A stretch of 64,000 bases of DNA. Origin: Albifimbria verrucaria. Its lineage: Eukaryota; Ascomycota; Sordariomycetes; Hypocreales; Stachybotryaceae. Of this stretch, positions 11,992-23,612 are shown in pieces. The translations under genes and the position numbers were made by a program. Position 1 is the stretch's first letter; each line of letters begins with the position of its first letter. Where the stretch lies: contig JAHREC010000009.1 of assembly GCA_020081605.1 (NCBI GenBank), positions 3,720,001 through 3,784,000 of the forward strand, read 5' to 3'. A model generated the notes under the pieces. It was not told the origin of the DNA. It was given only the letters and a program-made list of their open reading frames with translations, and did no database searches.

Positions 11992-12710
11992 TCAGCGCCT
12001 GATCTCCGTGCTGTAGTTTGCATGCAGATCTTCCGCGATCAGCTTGCCTATCTTCGCAGCGGGGAGATTCGCCGCCTTGACGGGGTCGAAGATGCTTATC
12101 CACAACGTCCCCGGATTTCTCGATTCCCACCGACGGCCTGTCCATTCGGTGTGTATCCTATCTCTTCCAAGCCCTTCAGAATGGCTGCCTTGAACCGCCT
12201 CGAGGCTGTATGGCGCACGACAGCCGGGGCCCTCCCTGGACGTGACGTGAAGCCAGAGCGGTTGCTCTGTTGCGGCTTTCTTGCACCGGTCGCGGAACAA
12301 CGGAGCGAGGGGTGGCCTCGCGGCGTTAGGTATTTCAAGTCGAAGTATTTGATGATGTGGCGCGGTGACCAGGCCAGTTGAAAGTGTCCTTTGAGTTCCC
12401 TCCGCAGTGCTGCGCTGCTGTTCATAGTGACGGCCTTGCCGTTATCGTGGTCGATATCATATTTGCGAAGGAAATCGACGTTCTCGCGAGTCGTCCTCAG
12501 TTGATTGCCTGGCTGTCGGATGAAGGTATGCACCTCCAAGGGTATGAATGACTTGATCTTTTTCGTCGAAGAACGCTTCTTTTGGTCCTTCAGCGCATGT
12601 GTCTGTACAGGCAGGTCTGCCTCTTTAGGAGCTGTCGTAGAAACGAGGCGGACCGAGGCGCGAGAGAAACGGAGCAGGCTGGGCCGCCAGAAAGGCCGTG
12701 CTACCGACAT
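11992..12710 (-). CDS. Putative mitochondrial protein of unknown function (one apparent frameshift)
   Basis: The start is taken at ATG 12710 because the first 30 residues (MSVARPFWRPSLLRFSRASV...) form a typical mitochondrial presequence: Arg-rich, no acidic residues, Ser/Ala/Leu-rich. The body contains KKIKSFIPLEVHTFIRQP, RRELKGHFQLAWSPRHIIKY and EIGYTPNGQAVGGNREIRG. The frame then changes near 12110-12120, and TLWISIFDPVKAANLPAAKI, GKLIAEDLHANY and the stop follow. One restored base gives 239 residues. I do not recognise the family. Without a presequence-processing or homology check the location is an inference. Confidence 0.6.
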
Positions 12711-13376
12711 GGGAAATGCTGCATCGAGGACTCTCCGCCACCGGCAACTTGGTTCGAATATGCAAGGCAGACGGGTTCCAACGCCGATGACAACCGATTG
12801 CAGATACAAATCAGGGTATTGGACAGCCAGGAAGAATAGAACCAACAAGGTCGCTTATGTAAGGCAATGCAGGCCAAGACGGCAAGTGTGGCTCAGCTGC
12901 GACGAGTCAGAAGCTGAAAACCTGTGCTAGTGTGCTACGGGCAGCTCCAGTGCGTCACAGCGGGGCGACAAGGTACTCCAATATGCACCGGAATTCACTG
13001 GAATACGCCAGTCAGCTGCCCTACCGGCTACCCACTGGGAGTCATAGGCCACTAAACTTCCTGTTTCAGTGGCCACTCACACCCCGAATGCACTGCAGGA
13101 TTTTTTGGATTTTTTGAGTCATCACTCATCATCAGGGTGGTGAGGCGCATTCTCTCCCGAAGCGAAAAGGCGAAGTAAGGCCCAACCAACCAAACAGACC
13201 AGGGCAGCTGGATTAAAAGCATCCACTTTCTCTTCCTCCTTCCCCCACAGCGGCGCCTGACCTTTCACACACCAACATCAAAACAACTCGCTACTCCTCG
13301 ACGACACATCCTCGTCGCCTAGCATCGTCAATAGACACCCGTTTATCCCATCAAGTCTCGTTAATCCTCAGTCAAC
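12711..13376. promoter_or_regulatory. Divergent promoter between the mitochondrial-protein gene and eIF1A
   Basis: About 665 bp between two divergent starts. The part next to eIF1A (13190-13376) is C/T-rich with long pyrimidine runs, and 'caaccaaccaaacag' occurs at 13183-13197, as is common before highly expressed fungal translation genes. No defined factor site is claimed. Confidence 0.4.
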
Positions 13377-14167
13377 ATGCCCAAGAACAAGGGAAAGGTA
13401 TGCCTTCACCCTGCTAGATTCACATGCTCAAGCTTTTTTAATTCTCCTTAACCCTGCCCCCACCAACTGCTGGCGTCGCGCGCTCCCAGCTTTTCCCCGT
13501 GATGATGACAAGACCTTTGCTGACGTGACTTCTTCGTGCAATAGGGTGGTAAGAACCGCAGAAGAGGTACCAAGGAGAACGATGACCAGCGCCGAGAGTT
13601 GACCTTCAAGGAGGACGGCCAGGAGTACGCCCAGGTCATCAAGATGCTTGGTAACGGTCGTCTGGAGGCTATGTGCTTCGACGGCAGCAAGCGTCTCGCC
13701 AACGTAAGTAATCGACCGCATCCCTTTACCGCTTCATCCCTATCTCCTTCTTCACGATCCGCGACGACCATACGATGGACGACACGTACGTCGGGCTCGC
13801 GGCGTCGTCAAGAGGGGCAAACAAAGAAACCCAAAACATCCCGCACAAAGGCGCGCTGCTGACAGTACCCCTCCCAGATTCGTGGTAAGATGCGCAAGAA
13901 GGTCTGGATCAACCAGGGCGACATCATCCTCCTCTCCTGCGAGACTTCCAGGACAACAAGGGCGACGTCATCCTCAAGTACACCGCCGATGAGGCCCGTA
14001 CCCTCAAGTCTTACGGCGAGCTGCCCGAGCACGCAAAGATCAACGAGACCGACTCCTTCGGCCAGGGCGAGGACGGCGAGGCCTACTTCGAGTTCGGCGA
14101 CGCCGACTCTGACGATGACTCTGCTGAGGAGGACGGCAAGAAGGAGGTCGACATTGACGACATTTAA
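13377..14167 (+). CDS. TIF11: Translation initiation factor eIF1A (one apparent one-base deletion)
   Basis: eIF1A binds the 40S A site and promotes scanning and start-codon choice. Exons are 13377-13397, 13545-13703 and 13878-14167; introns are 13398-13544 and 13704-13877. The protein starts [19 protein letters not shown], the basic N-terminal tail. It continues through the OB fold ([53 protein letters not shown]) and ends with the acidic tail [11 protein letters not shown]. In exon 3 the frame breaks near 13937 where CTCTCCTGCGAG stands for an expected CTCTCCCTGCGAG. With one C restored, the exons total 157 codons (156 aa), the normal size. Since eIF1A is essential and usually single-copy, the break is best explained as a sequence error. 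The very short first exon is typical of this gene in filamentous fungi. Confidence 0.93.
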
Positions 14168-14846
14168 ACGCCTCGTCCCCGCACTCTAACCTACCCTCAT
14201 TTTGGCGCATGCGGGTCGCAAATCTCCGGCTCGTTGCCATCTACGAGGGGACCACCTCCCCTGCCGCCTCCTCTCCTCTCCTCAACGCCAGCCCTGCTCA
14301 CAGCGCTCGGATGCTGTCTTCTCTCTCAAACCCGTCGAGGCGCCCACGGCTCCTCTTCGGGTCCCACGACAGTTTGTTGAGGTTGATTTAGACGTCCGTG
14401 ATGGGAGAGACGTCACGGCTCGTCACTCCACATCTTTGCTTGTCACGATTTCTTTACGCTCAAACATCGGGAGGGAAAATATCATGATTGTGCATGCCAG
14501 TTCACACGATAGACAAATGAAAAATCTTGAATCTTCCCTTAATTTCTTCTTTTCTCTCCTCTCCTAATTTCTATGGGTGCCCATGTGAAAGAAAAAAACT
14601 TGCAGCTTCTCCAAAACGCCCGACATTGACCAGAGAGCGTGCTTCATCATCGATGCCGGCACCCACCGTAGAATATCTCCTAAACATGTGCGCTTGAATT
14701 GGCACCTACAAGGCTCTCCCAAGAATGCTTGTCAAACCACCGCCCCAGCAGGTAAAAAGAGTACTTTTGTGACAAGTGAATTTGTGTGAATATCATGGAT
14801 TTTGTAGTTCCAGCTTATGCCACCTTCAGCCCATAGTTGTCCTACT
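14168..14846. other. Convergent 3' flanks of eIF1A and LAS17
   Basis: About 680 bp between two stop codons facing each other. It is T/C-rich with AT-rich patches (14500-14600), as expected for two 3' UTRs. No gene recognised. Confidence 0.5.
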
Positions 14847-16915
14847 CTACCAATCGTCATCATCGTCTTCGTCATCTGGGAAGTATAGTCAGTAAAGAGG
14901 TCCTTAAAGAGATAATTCTTGGTGGATTTAGGGAACTTACCACTCCGGCTAACCTTCTCCTTTCTCTTCTGCAAAGCTGCCGCCAGGGCATCAGCCATGC
15001 CGCCACCGCCGCCAGGAGCAGCTGGGGCACTGCCTGCGCCAGCTCCAGAGTCACCGCCCGAGCCGACTTGAGCTCCGCTACGATCTCTGATCTGGGTCCT
15101 GTCGACCTTCTTAAGCGAAGCAATACCTCCAGCACGTTGAATGTCTCCGAGCATGGCGGATCGTCCAGAGTCCGCGTTTGGTAAAGCAGGGGTTGGGGCA
15201 CCTGAGTCGCGAGGGGCATGGGCGGTGGGGAGGCGGTCCTCCACCCATGGGGGCAGAGGGGAGGCGGGGTGCGCCCGAAGTAGGAGGCAGAGGCGGAGGA
15301 GGTGGTGGAGGAGGAGCACCGCCTGTGGTGGGTGGCAGAGGAGGAGGAGGCGGCGCGTGTGATGATGGCAGCGGCGGAGGCGGCGGTGCGTGTGATGTTG
15401 GCAGCGGTGGAGGCGGGGAGCTTGAGTCGACGGCAGTGGAGGAGGCGGGGAGCAGTCGATGCTGGCATGCGAGGTGGTGGAGGAGGCTGGCTCGCCAATG
15501 CCAATGGAGGTGGAAGGGGATGGCTGGCAGCTGGAGGTGGAGGGACCGGACGAGTGCTCGGGGTGGCAGAGGAGGAGCATGTCCGGCAGGGACCTTCGGT
15601 GGAAGAGGCGGTGGTGGTCCCGTATCGGCAGCACGAGGCGGCGGAGGAGGAGGGACCGGCCCACGGCTGGGAGGAGGAGGCGGCACGTTGCGTTGGCCGC
15701 TGAAAGGTGGAGGGACGCCGAATCTGTGGCCGGTGCCTTCGTTCTCCAGGGGTGTCTTGGCGGGACGAGGAGGTGGGGGTCCAGGAGTTGCCGCCGGTGC
15801 AGCTGGGACCGGTCGTGATCTCTCTTGGTGGGCAAACTTGCCGGCATCCGCAAGAGGTGGAGGGGCGCTGAATCGTGGCCGAGGAGGCGCGGGTGGGGAT
15901 TGGGCCGGAGTGGGTTCGTCGGGAGGAGGGCTTGGGTCTCTGCCCGGCTCGTCGGCCTTGGATCGTCGTGGTGCCGGCGGCTGAGGCGGGCCACCTCTCC
16001 GCGGGGGCGGGACAGCCGGGGTGCTAGAGGAGGAGCATGGCTGGCCGCAGGAGGCGGTGGAGGTGGTGCGCGATGGCCATTGACCGCAGGCGGAGGAGGG
16101 GGTGGTGGAAGGGACGCAGCTCCTGCGTTGGCTTTCTCCTGCTCCTCACGCAAAAAGTTCACAATGAACTCCTGGTTGTCCTTGATGAAGTCGTCCGTCA
16201 GGCCCTTGTCGGTTAGATCCTGGCCAAAGTGTTCCCGCCACAGAGGGTCAAAGGCATCAAGCAGGGCGAATTCTGAAGGCTGTCTTCCCCGTTGAGGCTC
16301 ATCGACGACATGGAAGCTGGGTGAGATGGGGGCGGAGGAATGCTCGCTTGCGGTGATTCTGGCGGCGTCGGTGCGGAGGAATGGCGGTGACCGAAGAGGC
16401 CGCCCAACAGGCTATGCTTGTGAGCTGGTTGAGAGCCACCACCGAATGGCGTCGCCCTCGTAGCTCGGCTGGCGTTCTTCTCTCGGTCGTCCATCTTCTT
16501 CTTGAACTGCTTGGCCTCCTTCTCGTCGACGAAGCTCAACCCCGCCAAGCATTCCTCCAGCTCAAAGGTGTGGAAGAAGGTACGGTCTTGGTTGTACATC
16601 CACGTATCGTAAATCTCCTGATCCCAGATGACTCCATGGCTAGATGGCTGTTGGAAATACGACTGTCAGTACTGCAGGCGGAAAGGAAGTGCCGGGGCGT
16701 CATACCGAAATGTCCACCAATTTGATCCAGTAGGTATTGCCGACCAGATCGTTGCAGAGAACGATGGCACCCTGAAGTCCCGTGTAGGTCCATCTCGTAG
16801 GGTCAGGGTGTGCAACGTAGAGTTTGGCAACGGCGACGGCCTGGATCTTGTTGGACTGCTTGGGCACGTATCGCAAGACGGTGGCCTTGTCGGCGTCGTT
16901 GAGGATAGACGGCAT
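14847..16915 (-). CDS. LAS17: WASP-family actin nucleation promoting factor Las17 (several frameshifts in the polyproline region)
   Basis: Las17/Bee1 activates Arp2/3 at endocytic patches. Exon 1 (16706-16915) encodes MPSILNDADKATVLRYVPKQ and the first part of the WH1 domain (KLYVAHPDPTRWTYTGLQGA, VLCNDLVGNTYWIKLVDIS). After the intron at 16648-16705, WH1 ends with WDQEIYDTWMYNQDRTFFHT and FELEECLAGLSFVDEKEAKQ. Then come a linker with SLLGGLFGHRHSSAPTPP, a segment FDPLWREHFGQDL (after a frame change near 16270), a long polyproline region with more frame changes, and a WH2 domain (SAMLGDIQRAGGIASLKKVD). The last exon (14847-14875), after an intron at 14876-14940, encodes only the acidic Arp2/3-binding end DDEDDDDW. 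Start 16915 was chosen over the in-frame ATG 16942 because the family starts MPSIL. Predicted length is about 650 aa. Confidence 0.9.
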
Positions 16916-17870
16916 ATTGACGTCGGGCGCCGGCTGGGGCACCGCTGAAACTGGTGAATGAAGATGCTACCAGCTCTGGAAGCCGGTGCTATGTAATGGC
17001 GCAAGTGGTCGTGTGCGTTCGTGTGCGGCTTGCGTTGCAACGCGTGGAGTGGCGCTTATGGTGTCTCCTCTTTCAGGCTGGAGGTGGTTCCGTCTGCCGT
17101 CAAGGCCGCTGCGTGCCGTCAGGCAGCTGGCGTGGAGGAGCGGCCGGGCTTCCTCGGTGGAGACTGTGAAGCTGGCTATCCCGGGGTCGGATAGCGGTCG
17201 AATTGAGAGGGCGGCTGGCGGCCTGCGTAGGGAGATGGGAGAGAACCGTTGGCAGAAAACCGTGGGAGGTTCAGGTCAGTTCGGAAAGGCTGGGCTGATC
17301 CGGCCAGGGTACGGAGTGACTTGGCGGTGCTCCTTTGGTGTGGTGCACACAGAGAGCACACGCACACAGCGTCAGCGCCAGAAGGTACCTACTACCTACT
17401 GTACCCAGTACAGTGCAAGTTGGTCCCCATAGAAGGAAGGGTTTATTGCTTGGGATCACTAGCCACCACGCCTGCACAGCCACCCAACGTGCCCCGTAGC
17501 GCTGTCGTCATCTTGCGTCGTCCAACTGCGCATGCACTTGACGCGGCCAGAATCTGTGCATGGACTGTCGAGTGATTCATTCACTAGGTCTTATCTCAGC
17601 AACCTCAACTGTTCACATCTAGCTAGTTGCATTATTTCTTTTACATCACTTCATACTGTCAGCCGTTAGCAGCAGGCGTTTCTGATGCCAAGCCCTCATG
17701 TACCAGGCAGCTAGGCACCAGGTTTCTACGGTCGAGATAGGCAAATGTAGTGTGATAATAATTCTTGTGTATTCGTAAAGGCTTTCCTAAGCCAGTAGTA
17801 TTCCCCAATTACATAGTATTATTCGTACAATCATCCATCGTCATTCGCTCCATTCGTAAAACGGAGGCGC
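16916..17870. other. LAS17 upstream region and 3' flank of the small gene at 17871
   Basis: About 950 bp. A possible leader-intron acceptor (cagtttcag on the minus strand, about 16947) lies just before the LAS17 start, so the 5' UTR may be spliced. A palindromic TACTGTAC occurs at 17397-17404 within a 'tacctactacctact' tract. The part from 17580 to 17870 is AT-rich. No gene recognised. Confidence 0.45.
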
Positions 17871-18137
17871 TTAGTCCTTCTTGTTGAGCTCCTCCTTCTT
17901 GGCGCGGCGGTCATCCTTGGATCCCTCCTGCTCAGGCAGGTTCTGGGTGATGGCCGGGCCTGGGTTGGCTTGGTGGGCAGCGAACTTAGGGTCGTTGCTC
18001 TCCTTGATGGGCTGGATAGAGAACTCCTTCTCGCCCTGCATCACGCTGTTAGTGGCTGGCTACTTATTGCATGGGACGTGTGGAAGGGATGGCTGTGGAC
18101 TGACCTCATCCTTCTGCTGGTTGCTTCCGAAACCCAT
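17871..18137 (-). CDS. Small hydrophilic protein, 65 aa (spliced)
   Basis: Exon 1 (18105-18137) encodes MGFGSNQQKDE. The intron at 18036-18104 has GT...AG ends and an 'actaac' branch. Exon 2 (17871-18035) continues with GEKEFSIQPIKESNDPKFAA, HQANPGPAITQNLPEQEGSK and DDRRAKKEELNKKD, then TAA. The frame is open and in phase across the splice. The protein is very polar and rich in Lys, Glu, Gln, Asp and Asn, with no membrane segment or signal peptide, which recalls small fungal stress-related hydrophilins. I believe it is conserved in filamentous fungi but cannot name it. The following A/T-rich 5' region (18138-18420) would be its promoter. Confidence 0.7.
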
Positions 18138-19212
18138 GGTGTATTATTGGTTTATCGACGGTGTATGGTTTAAAAGGCAGGTTTGTTTTTGTGTATGTTG
18201 ATCTAGTCTTGGTCTTTGTCGAAAATGGTCTTTGATTTGGGTCTTGCTCAGGTATTTATAACCAACGTTGCATGAGTAGGCCAAATGTGGAGGAGGGAAA
18301 GCACGTAGGAGATGACGTCGTGTCTTAGTTGGTCCCTGTGGCGTGGCATTGCTTTGATTCAGCAGCCCCTCCACCAAAACACCGTCCTTAACTGCAAATG
18401 GCTTACGTCCTTGTTGAAACAAGATTTATTCTTAATGTCATGTGTCTCCTGGACTGTACGTATCGAGTACTAACTGAAAAAGAAGAAATTCAGATCAGAT
18501 TGGCATTAAGCCACTAAAATTATTCGGGAAACTTGGAGATAAGAACAACATGAGGGCGTGTTTAGATATTTATTTAGATTAGGTACTGTATCTACTCTGC
18601 TATTTAAATAAGATATTCACGTGGATTAATCCATTTATATCCTCACTTACCACTACTCATTATCCCTATTCTACTGATACCCACCCGATGTCGCCCTTCT
18701 TTCTGAAATTACTTTGATTTGTGACAAGCCACGATTCCCCATGCACTGCTGCATATGTGCAAGGTCGTACCAGCCGGGCGGCAGGCGCGGTCACTAGCTT
18801 GGTAATTTATGTTGAATACAAAGGTCATTGTCGACGCAAGCTCATTATGCGGCCTCCGCTTGTCTGTTGAAGCTGACAGCATTGCGTCATCGTGGGCAGG
18901 ACTTTGTTGGCCGTGGATAGCCGCTGGATTCATCCTATATCGAGACGACGGCAACCCATCAACACGCTTCAGCATCTTCAAGGGCTGTCAGAAGCAAAGG
19001 CATTACGAAATCGTGATTTGGATTTCCATTTTTAATCGTAAATCAAGGCATGAGCTAAAGTTTAAGCCTCTTGCTAGCTTAATACACACTTAATCCAAGG
19101 GTCCCAAACTCGCCAGCTGGCCAGCTCCATCCATCCATTTATGCCATGTTGCAAAACTACCAGCCTCGCGTTCTCATAGATCTCATAAATTCATCAAAGT
19201 ACCATGAACCTT
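18138..19212. other. Intergenic, AT-rich, no gene recognised
   Basis: About 1.07 kb. The stretch 18430-18720 is strongly AT-rich with short A/T runs. Open frames at 18709-19093 on either strand have no coding-like composition. It contains the upstream region of the 65-aa gene. Confidence 0.5.
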
Positions 19213-19507
19213 TCAAATCCTAGACCTCTTGGTCGTCTGTCTGATTCGAAATCGCAGGCGGGGCCCAAAGTCATCTTCCGCTTCAGATTCCTGCAGAGGT
19301 TCTTCATGAATCCATTTAGGACCTGGAAACTCATCCCACTCCGGCCTAAATATCCCATCGTGCCCCTATAGATGTCTTGAATGAGCAGACGTCAAATTTG
19401 CCATAAAACGGGCCGTCTCCGTTTTTCACTATTGGCGTCATGGGTTTGCTACTCTTGGGCCAAGCTGGGCCCCATTCATCACCCCAGATTCCTGCTGTAC
19501 CCAACGG
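19213..19507 (-). pseudogene. Orphan coding-like exon of unknown family, frame broken
   Basis: On the minus strand, after a possible splice acceptor (gtccgcag, branch gctaat), 19507 to about 19375 reads PLGTAGIWGDEWGPAWPKSS, KPMTPIVKNGDGPFYGKFDV. About 19375 to 19213 reads in another frame GIFRPEWDEFPGPKWIHEEP, LQESEAEDDFGPRLRFRIRQ and ends in TGA. The two pieces look coding (balanced, acidic, no low complexity) and are separated by one frame change in 'ataggggcac'. I do not recognise the family and found no upstream exons. It could be a real 3' exon with a sequence error or a decayed gene. Confidence 0.35.
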
Positions 19508-20652
19508 CTGCGGACGTTATTCTCACAATTAGCCAGGACATCTAGGCCGTTGTCCCACGGCAGCGTCTGTCTTCAGCCGCGGCGTGTTATGTCGTTCACG
19601 CTCGCGTCGTGCTTGGGGAACAAAACCACTGGGTATGGTACACGGGCACGGGTGGGCAGACGTGCATTTCATCACAGCTTAGTGGTCATAGAAGCATCAA
19701 CGAATCAAATTTGTAAGTTATGCGAAGGACGTAACGCAAAATATGGGAATAAATGACTTCAGTTGACCAAACCATGCAAATATTAGCCAAATTATTTGGC
19801 CAGCCTCCGTTTGCCCCAGGTCAGCAGCTCTGAAGTGGTGCGTTTACATGTATATCTATATCTGTAAGTGTTTGATGAACGGTCATCTTGTTCTATGGTT
19901 TTTATCTCAGTTTGATCGTCAGGTTTTCTTCGCTCCATCAGCGCCCATTTGAGCCCTCACAGTTTTTGGTACTGGCAGTATGTCGCGTGATAGACTTCAT
20001 CCACTTGCCTTGTTTTCTCTGATCCCACTGAGCCACCAGGCCATGCCTGTTCCACAACTCTAACTCGAATACACACCCTGGCTGTTTTAAAAGAATCAGA
20101 TAATCAAAACGTGACTGTCTTGGTAGCGGGTTCATTTGGCGAGGTTTGGAAGGTATTGTTCATCGACTCTTATTTTTACTTATTGCTACTTACAAGTCAT
20201 ATTAGTATAGCTACCCACTTGCCAGTGTCTAACATTTCTTCAGAGTTGTGGAGAGTGCGCATGAAGAGTCTACTATAACACAGCGCATAAGGATCCCAGA
20301 TGACCAGAAATAAATCAGGTGCCTTACAATTTACCAAGAATTTGAAGCATTAATCATGTCAAGAATAAAATACACATGAAATGGTTGATTGATCAGGGTG
20401 CAACGTGAGATGTATGTAGTCTCTCTTCGGAATATTAGTCATTTGCCTACCACATTGGGGTCGCTACTTTTCTTAGAGCAATGCGCACGCCTGACCTTAA
20501 CCTCAAACAGGCACTATGACAGCATCAAGATGATGGGCAGAATTGTTAGCCTTGATGCGCATCTAATTCCATAAAAACTGCGCAATTGAACGCGACGTTG
20601 CACAGTAAGCAAGATTCGCACTTGAGATTCTCCGCAATTGGCTGTGACCGGC
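19508..20652. other. Intergenic region upstream of RAD1
   Basis: About 1.1 kb, AT-rich (19760-20420 especially). Any further exons of the orphan remnant would lie here on the minus strand but could not be joined. No RNA gene seen. Confidence 0.45.
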
Positions 20653-23544
20653 ATGTCCGCAAGCACACCACAGCCAGTGAAGCTCTCACTGCCTCTGGTG
20701 TGGTCCACCTAAGCTCCCGCACGACTGTAGTCGCTAACTCCCGCCCAGGAATACCAGCAGACCTTGTTCCAAGAGCTGCGCGCCGAGGATGAGCTCGTAG
20801 TCCTAGCTCGGGGTCTTGGCCTCATGCGCATGGTCACGAACCTGCTCCATTCCTACGATGCGGCTGGCAACAACCTCATCGTGATTGTCGGCGCAGAGGA
20901 CCGTGAAAATAGCTGGATCGGCGAAGCCTTGGCTGAGCATGCCGCCATCAGCGCGTCTCCAAAGGCGCGTGGCCTGACCTTGGTCAACACTGATTTTCAG
21001 AGTGTCGGCGCGAGAGAGAAGATGTACGGCGGCGGCGGCATATTCAGCATCACGTCGCGAATCTTGGTGGTGGACCTTCTCACGAATCTGCTTGACCCCG
21101 AAACCATCACGGGCATGATCGTTCTGCATGCCGATCGCGTCGTTGCGACCTCTCTGGAAGCCTTCATCTTACGAGTTTATCGCCAGAAGAACAAGTTTGG
21201 CTTTCTCAAAGCATTTTCAGATAACCCAGATCCATTTTCGACTGGGTTCTCGCCACTGGCGACCATGATGAGGAACCTTTTCCTGAAGAAGGCCTCTCTT
21301 TGGCCACGATTCCACGTTGCGGTTGCACAGTCATTGGAGGGTAAAAAGAAGGCCGAGGTAATTGAGCTCGAGGTACCGATGACGGATTACATGAAGGACA
21401 TTCAGAATGCCATCATGGAATGCGTCGAGATCAGCATTCAAGAATTGAAGAAAGGGAACTATGGCCTGGAGATGGACGACTGGAACCTCGACAGCGCTCT
21501 ACTCAAGAATTTTGATGTCATTGTTCGACGGCAGCTGGAGCCCAATTGGCATCGTGTCAGCTGGAAGACACGACAGATTGTCAATGATTTGGCCGTGCTG
21601 CGAGGACTTCTAAACACAGTTTTGACGTACGACGCTGTGTCGTTTCTTCAGCACCTTGATACCATTCACGCCGCGCATTCACCGCCTCCGGGATCGACGA
21701 GACAAACACAGTCGCCATGGCTATTTCTGGATGCTGCGCAGTCGATATTCGAGACTGCTCGAAGACGGGTGTATGCGGCGAATCGCAAAGACGCGGCACA
21801 GGAGGAGAACATCGACTCGCTTCGTCCGGTTCTAGAAGAGCTTCCCAAATGGGCTGTGTTGGCGGAAGTTTTGGAGGAGATTGATCGCGACCTTTACTTT
21901 GAGCCTCCTGTCAAAGATGACTCTAACGGTACAATTTTGATCATGTGTTCGAGCACGGATACGTGCCGACAGCTTCGGGACTACTTGCAGACCATGCATA
22001 TAAAACCCAAGGTAGAAAAGCCAGCAGACGAAGAGGACCCAGAAGACGACTCCAAAACATCTGCCTCCTTCATCATGAGGAGGCGGCTTAGAAACTATCT
22101 CAACTGGAAAAGACAGTTTGCCCAAGTAAATGCGACGCTTTTTGCCGAGAACCAGAAAGCACTCAACAACGCAGTCGATTCACGGCTGGGTGGCATGAGG
22201 CGTGGTAAGCCTCCGATCAACAAGCGACGGAGAATGCGTGGTGGCGCCAGTATAGGCCCGGCCATGGGGCGAGCCGACAATGGCAGTATCCAGCAGTACT
22301 TTGAGAAGCCCAGCGAGGTGGCTGATCTGATGGCCGAGATACAACTCACAGAGGAGGATGCTCAACAGAGGGAAATTGTCATTGATGACTCTCTAGAAAA
22401 GATGGAGGATTACTTCCAGCTTTATGATATGCAGGACTTGGTCATCGTGCATGCCTACGATGGTGATCAGGATGAGCACGTCCTGGAAGAGATTAAGCCG
22501 AGATATATCATCATGTACGAGCCCGATGCCTCCTTTATCCGCCGCGTCGAGGTGTACCGGTCATCCCACAATGACAGAAACGTGAGGGTCTACTTCCTCT
22601 ATTATGGCGGGTCCGTCGAGGAACAGAAGTACTTGTCCTCGGTGCGACGGGAAAAGGACGCCTTCACCAAGCTTATCAAAGAGCGAGCTAGCATGTCGCT
22701 TGTCATGACGGTGGACCCGCACGGTATCGAGGATCCGCAGGAGGCGTTCCTTCGGACTGTCAATACCCGTATCGCTGGAGGAGGAAGGCTTGCGGCAACA
22801 GCTCAACCACCGCGAGTTGTGGTTGATGTGCGAGAATTTCGGTCGTCGTTACCGTCGCTTCTCCATGGGCGTTCTATGGTTATCGTGCCGTGTATGTTGA
22901 CCGTTGGCGATTATATTCTGTCGCCCAACATTTGCGTGGAGCGTAAATCGATCAGTGATTTAATTTCGTCTTTCAAAGACGGTCGATTGTACACCCAAGC
23001 AGAGACCATGTTTCAGCACTACAAAACCCCGATGCTGCTCATCGAGTTCGACCAGAACAAGTCATTCACATTGGAACCATTCGCAGACCTTTCAGGGAGC
23101 ATGAGCAGCGTCGCGCCAACCAACGCACCATCAGACCTTCAGTCTAAACTGGTACTACTCACGCTAGCATTTCCAAAGTTGCGCATCATCTGGTCGTCGT
23201 CACCGTATCAGACTGCAGAGATCTTTGAGTCGCTCAAGGCACAGGAAGACGAGCCGGACCCAATCGCGGCGGTGCGTGCAGGCCTAGATAAGGACATGAA
23301 GGTGGAGGACCAGGCCTTTAATCAGGAGCCGCAGGATATGCTTGCCGTGGTGCCGGGTGTGACGCCGCAAAACATCAAGAACATCGTGATGAACACGGAA
23401 AACATACGCGAGGTAGCTAACATGACGGACAAGGAGCTTCAGCCACTGGTGGGCGCCACAGCAGGCAGGACGATCCAAAACTTTTTAGGAAAAACGTCAT
23501 GGAAGAGTAGAAATAGCATCGATATCACAATGGGAAAAGTATAG
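20653..23544 (+). CDS. RAD1: Rad1/XPF structure-specific endonuclease subunit (Neurospora mus-38 type)
   Basis: Catalytic subunit of the XPF-ERCC1 (Rad1-Rad10) nuclease, which cuts 5' of lesions in nucleotide excision repair and acts in crosslink repair and single-strand annealing. Exon 1 (20653-20697) encodes MSASTPQPVKLSLPL. The intron at 20698-20748 is 51 bp with gtgtgg donor, cgctaac branch and cgcccag acceptor. Exon 2 starts EYQQTLFQELRAEDELVVLA. The total is 946 aa. The N-terminal half is the inactive SF2-helicase-like domain (LIVIVGAEDRENSWIGEALA, ITSRILVVDLLTNLL, GMIVLHADRVV). The nuclease core has VVVDVREFRSSL, GDYILSPNICVERKSISDLI (the ERKxxxD site) and LRIIWSSSP. A C-terminal helix-hairpin-helix pair (MLAVVPGVTPQNIKNIVMNT) follows. 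The frame is intact over 2.8 kb, in contrast with its neighbours. Confidence 0.95.
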
Positions 23545-23612
23545 GCAAAGTGCAAATTTGTAGCAGCGATAGACATCACGATTGAAAAGTATGAGCAAAG
23601 TGTCTAGTTGTA
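23515..23612 (+). repeat. Imperfect tandem duplication (~48 bp) across the RAD1 stop codon
   Basis: Copy 1 is 23515-23561 and copy 2 is 23562-23612. Both begin 'agcNNcgata' and share 'gaaaagtat(a/g)(g/a)gcaaagtg' and end '(a/t)agttgta' or 'tttgta'. Copy 1 includes the last RAD1 codons and the stop; copy 2 lies in the 3' UTR. Confidence 0.5.

Noticed and set aside
15178..15984. 268-codon Gly-rich plus-strand ORF
   Set aside because: It is the antisense of the LAS17 polyproline region; the opposite strand has WH1, WH2 and acidic domains.
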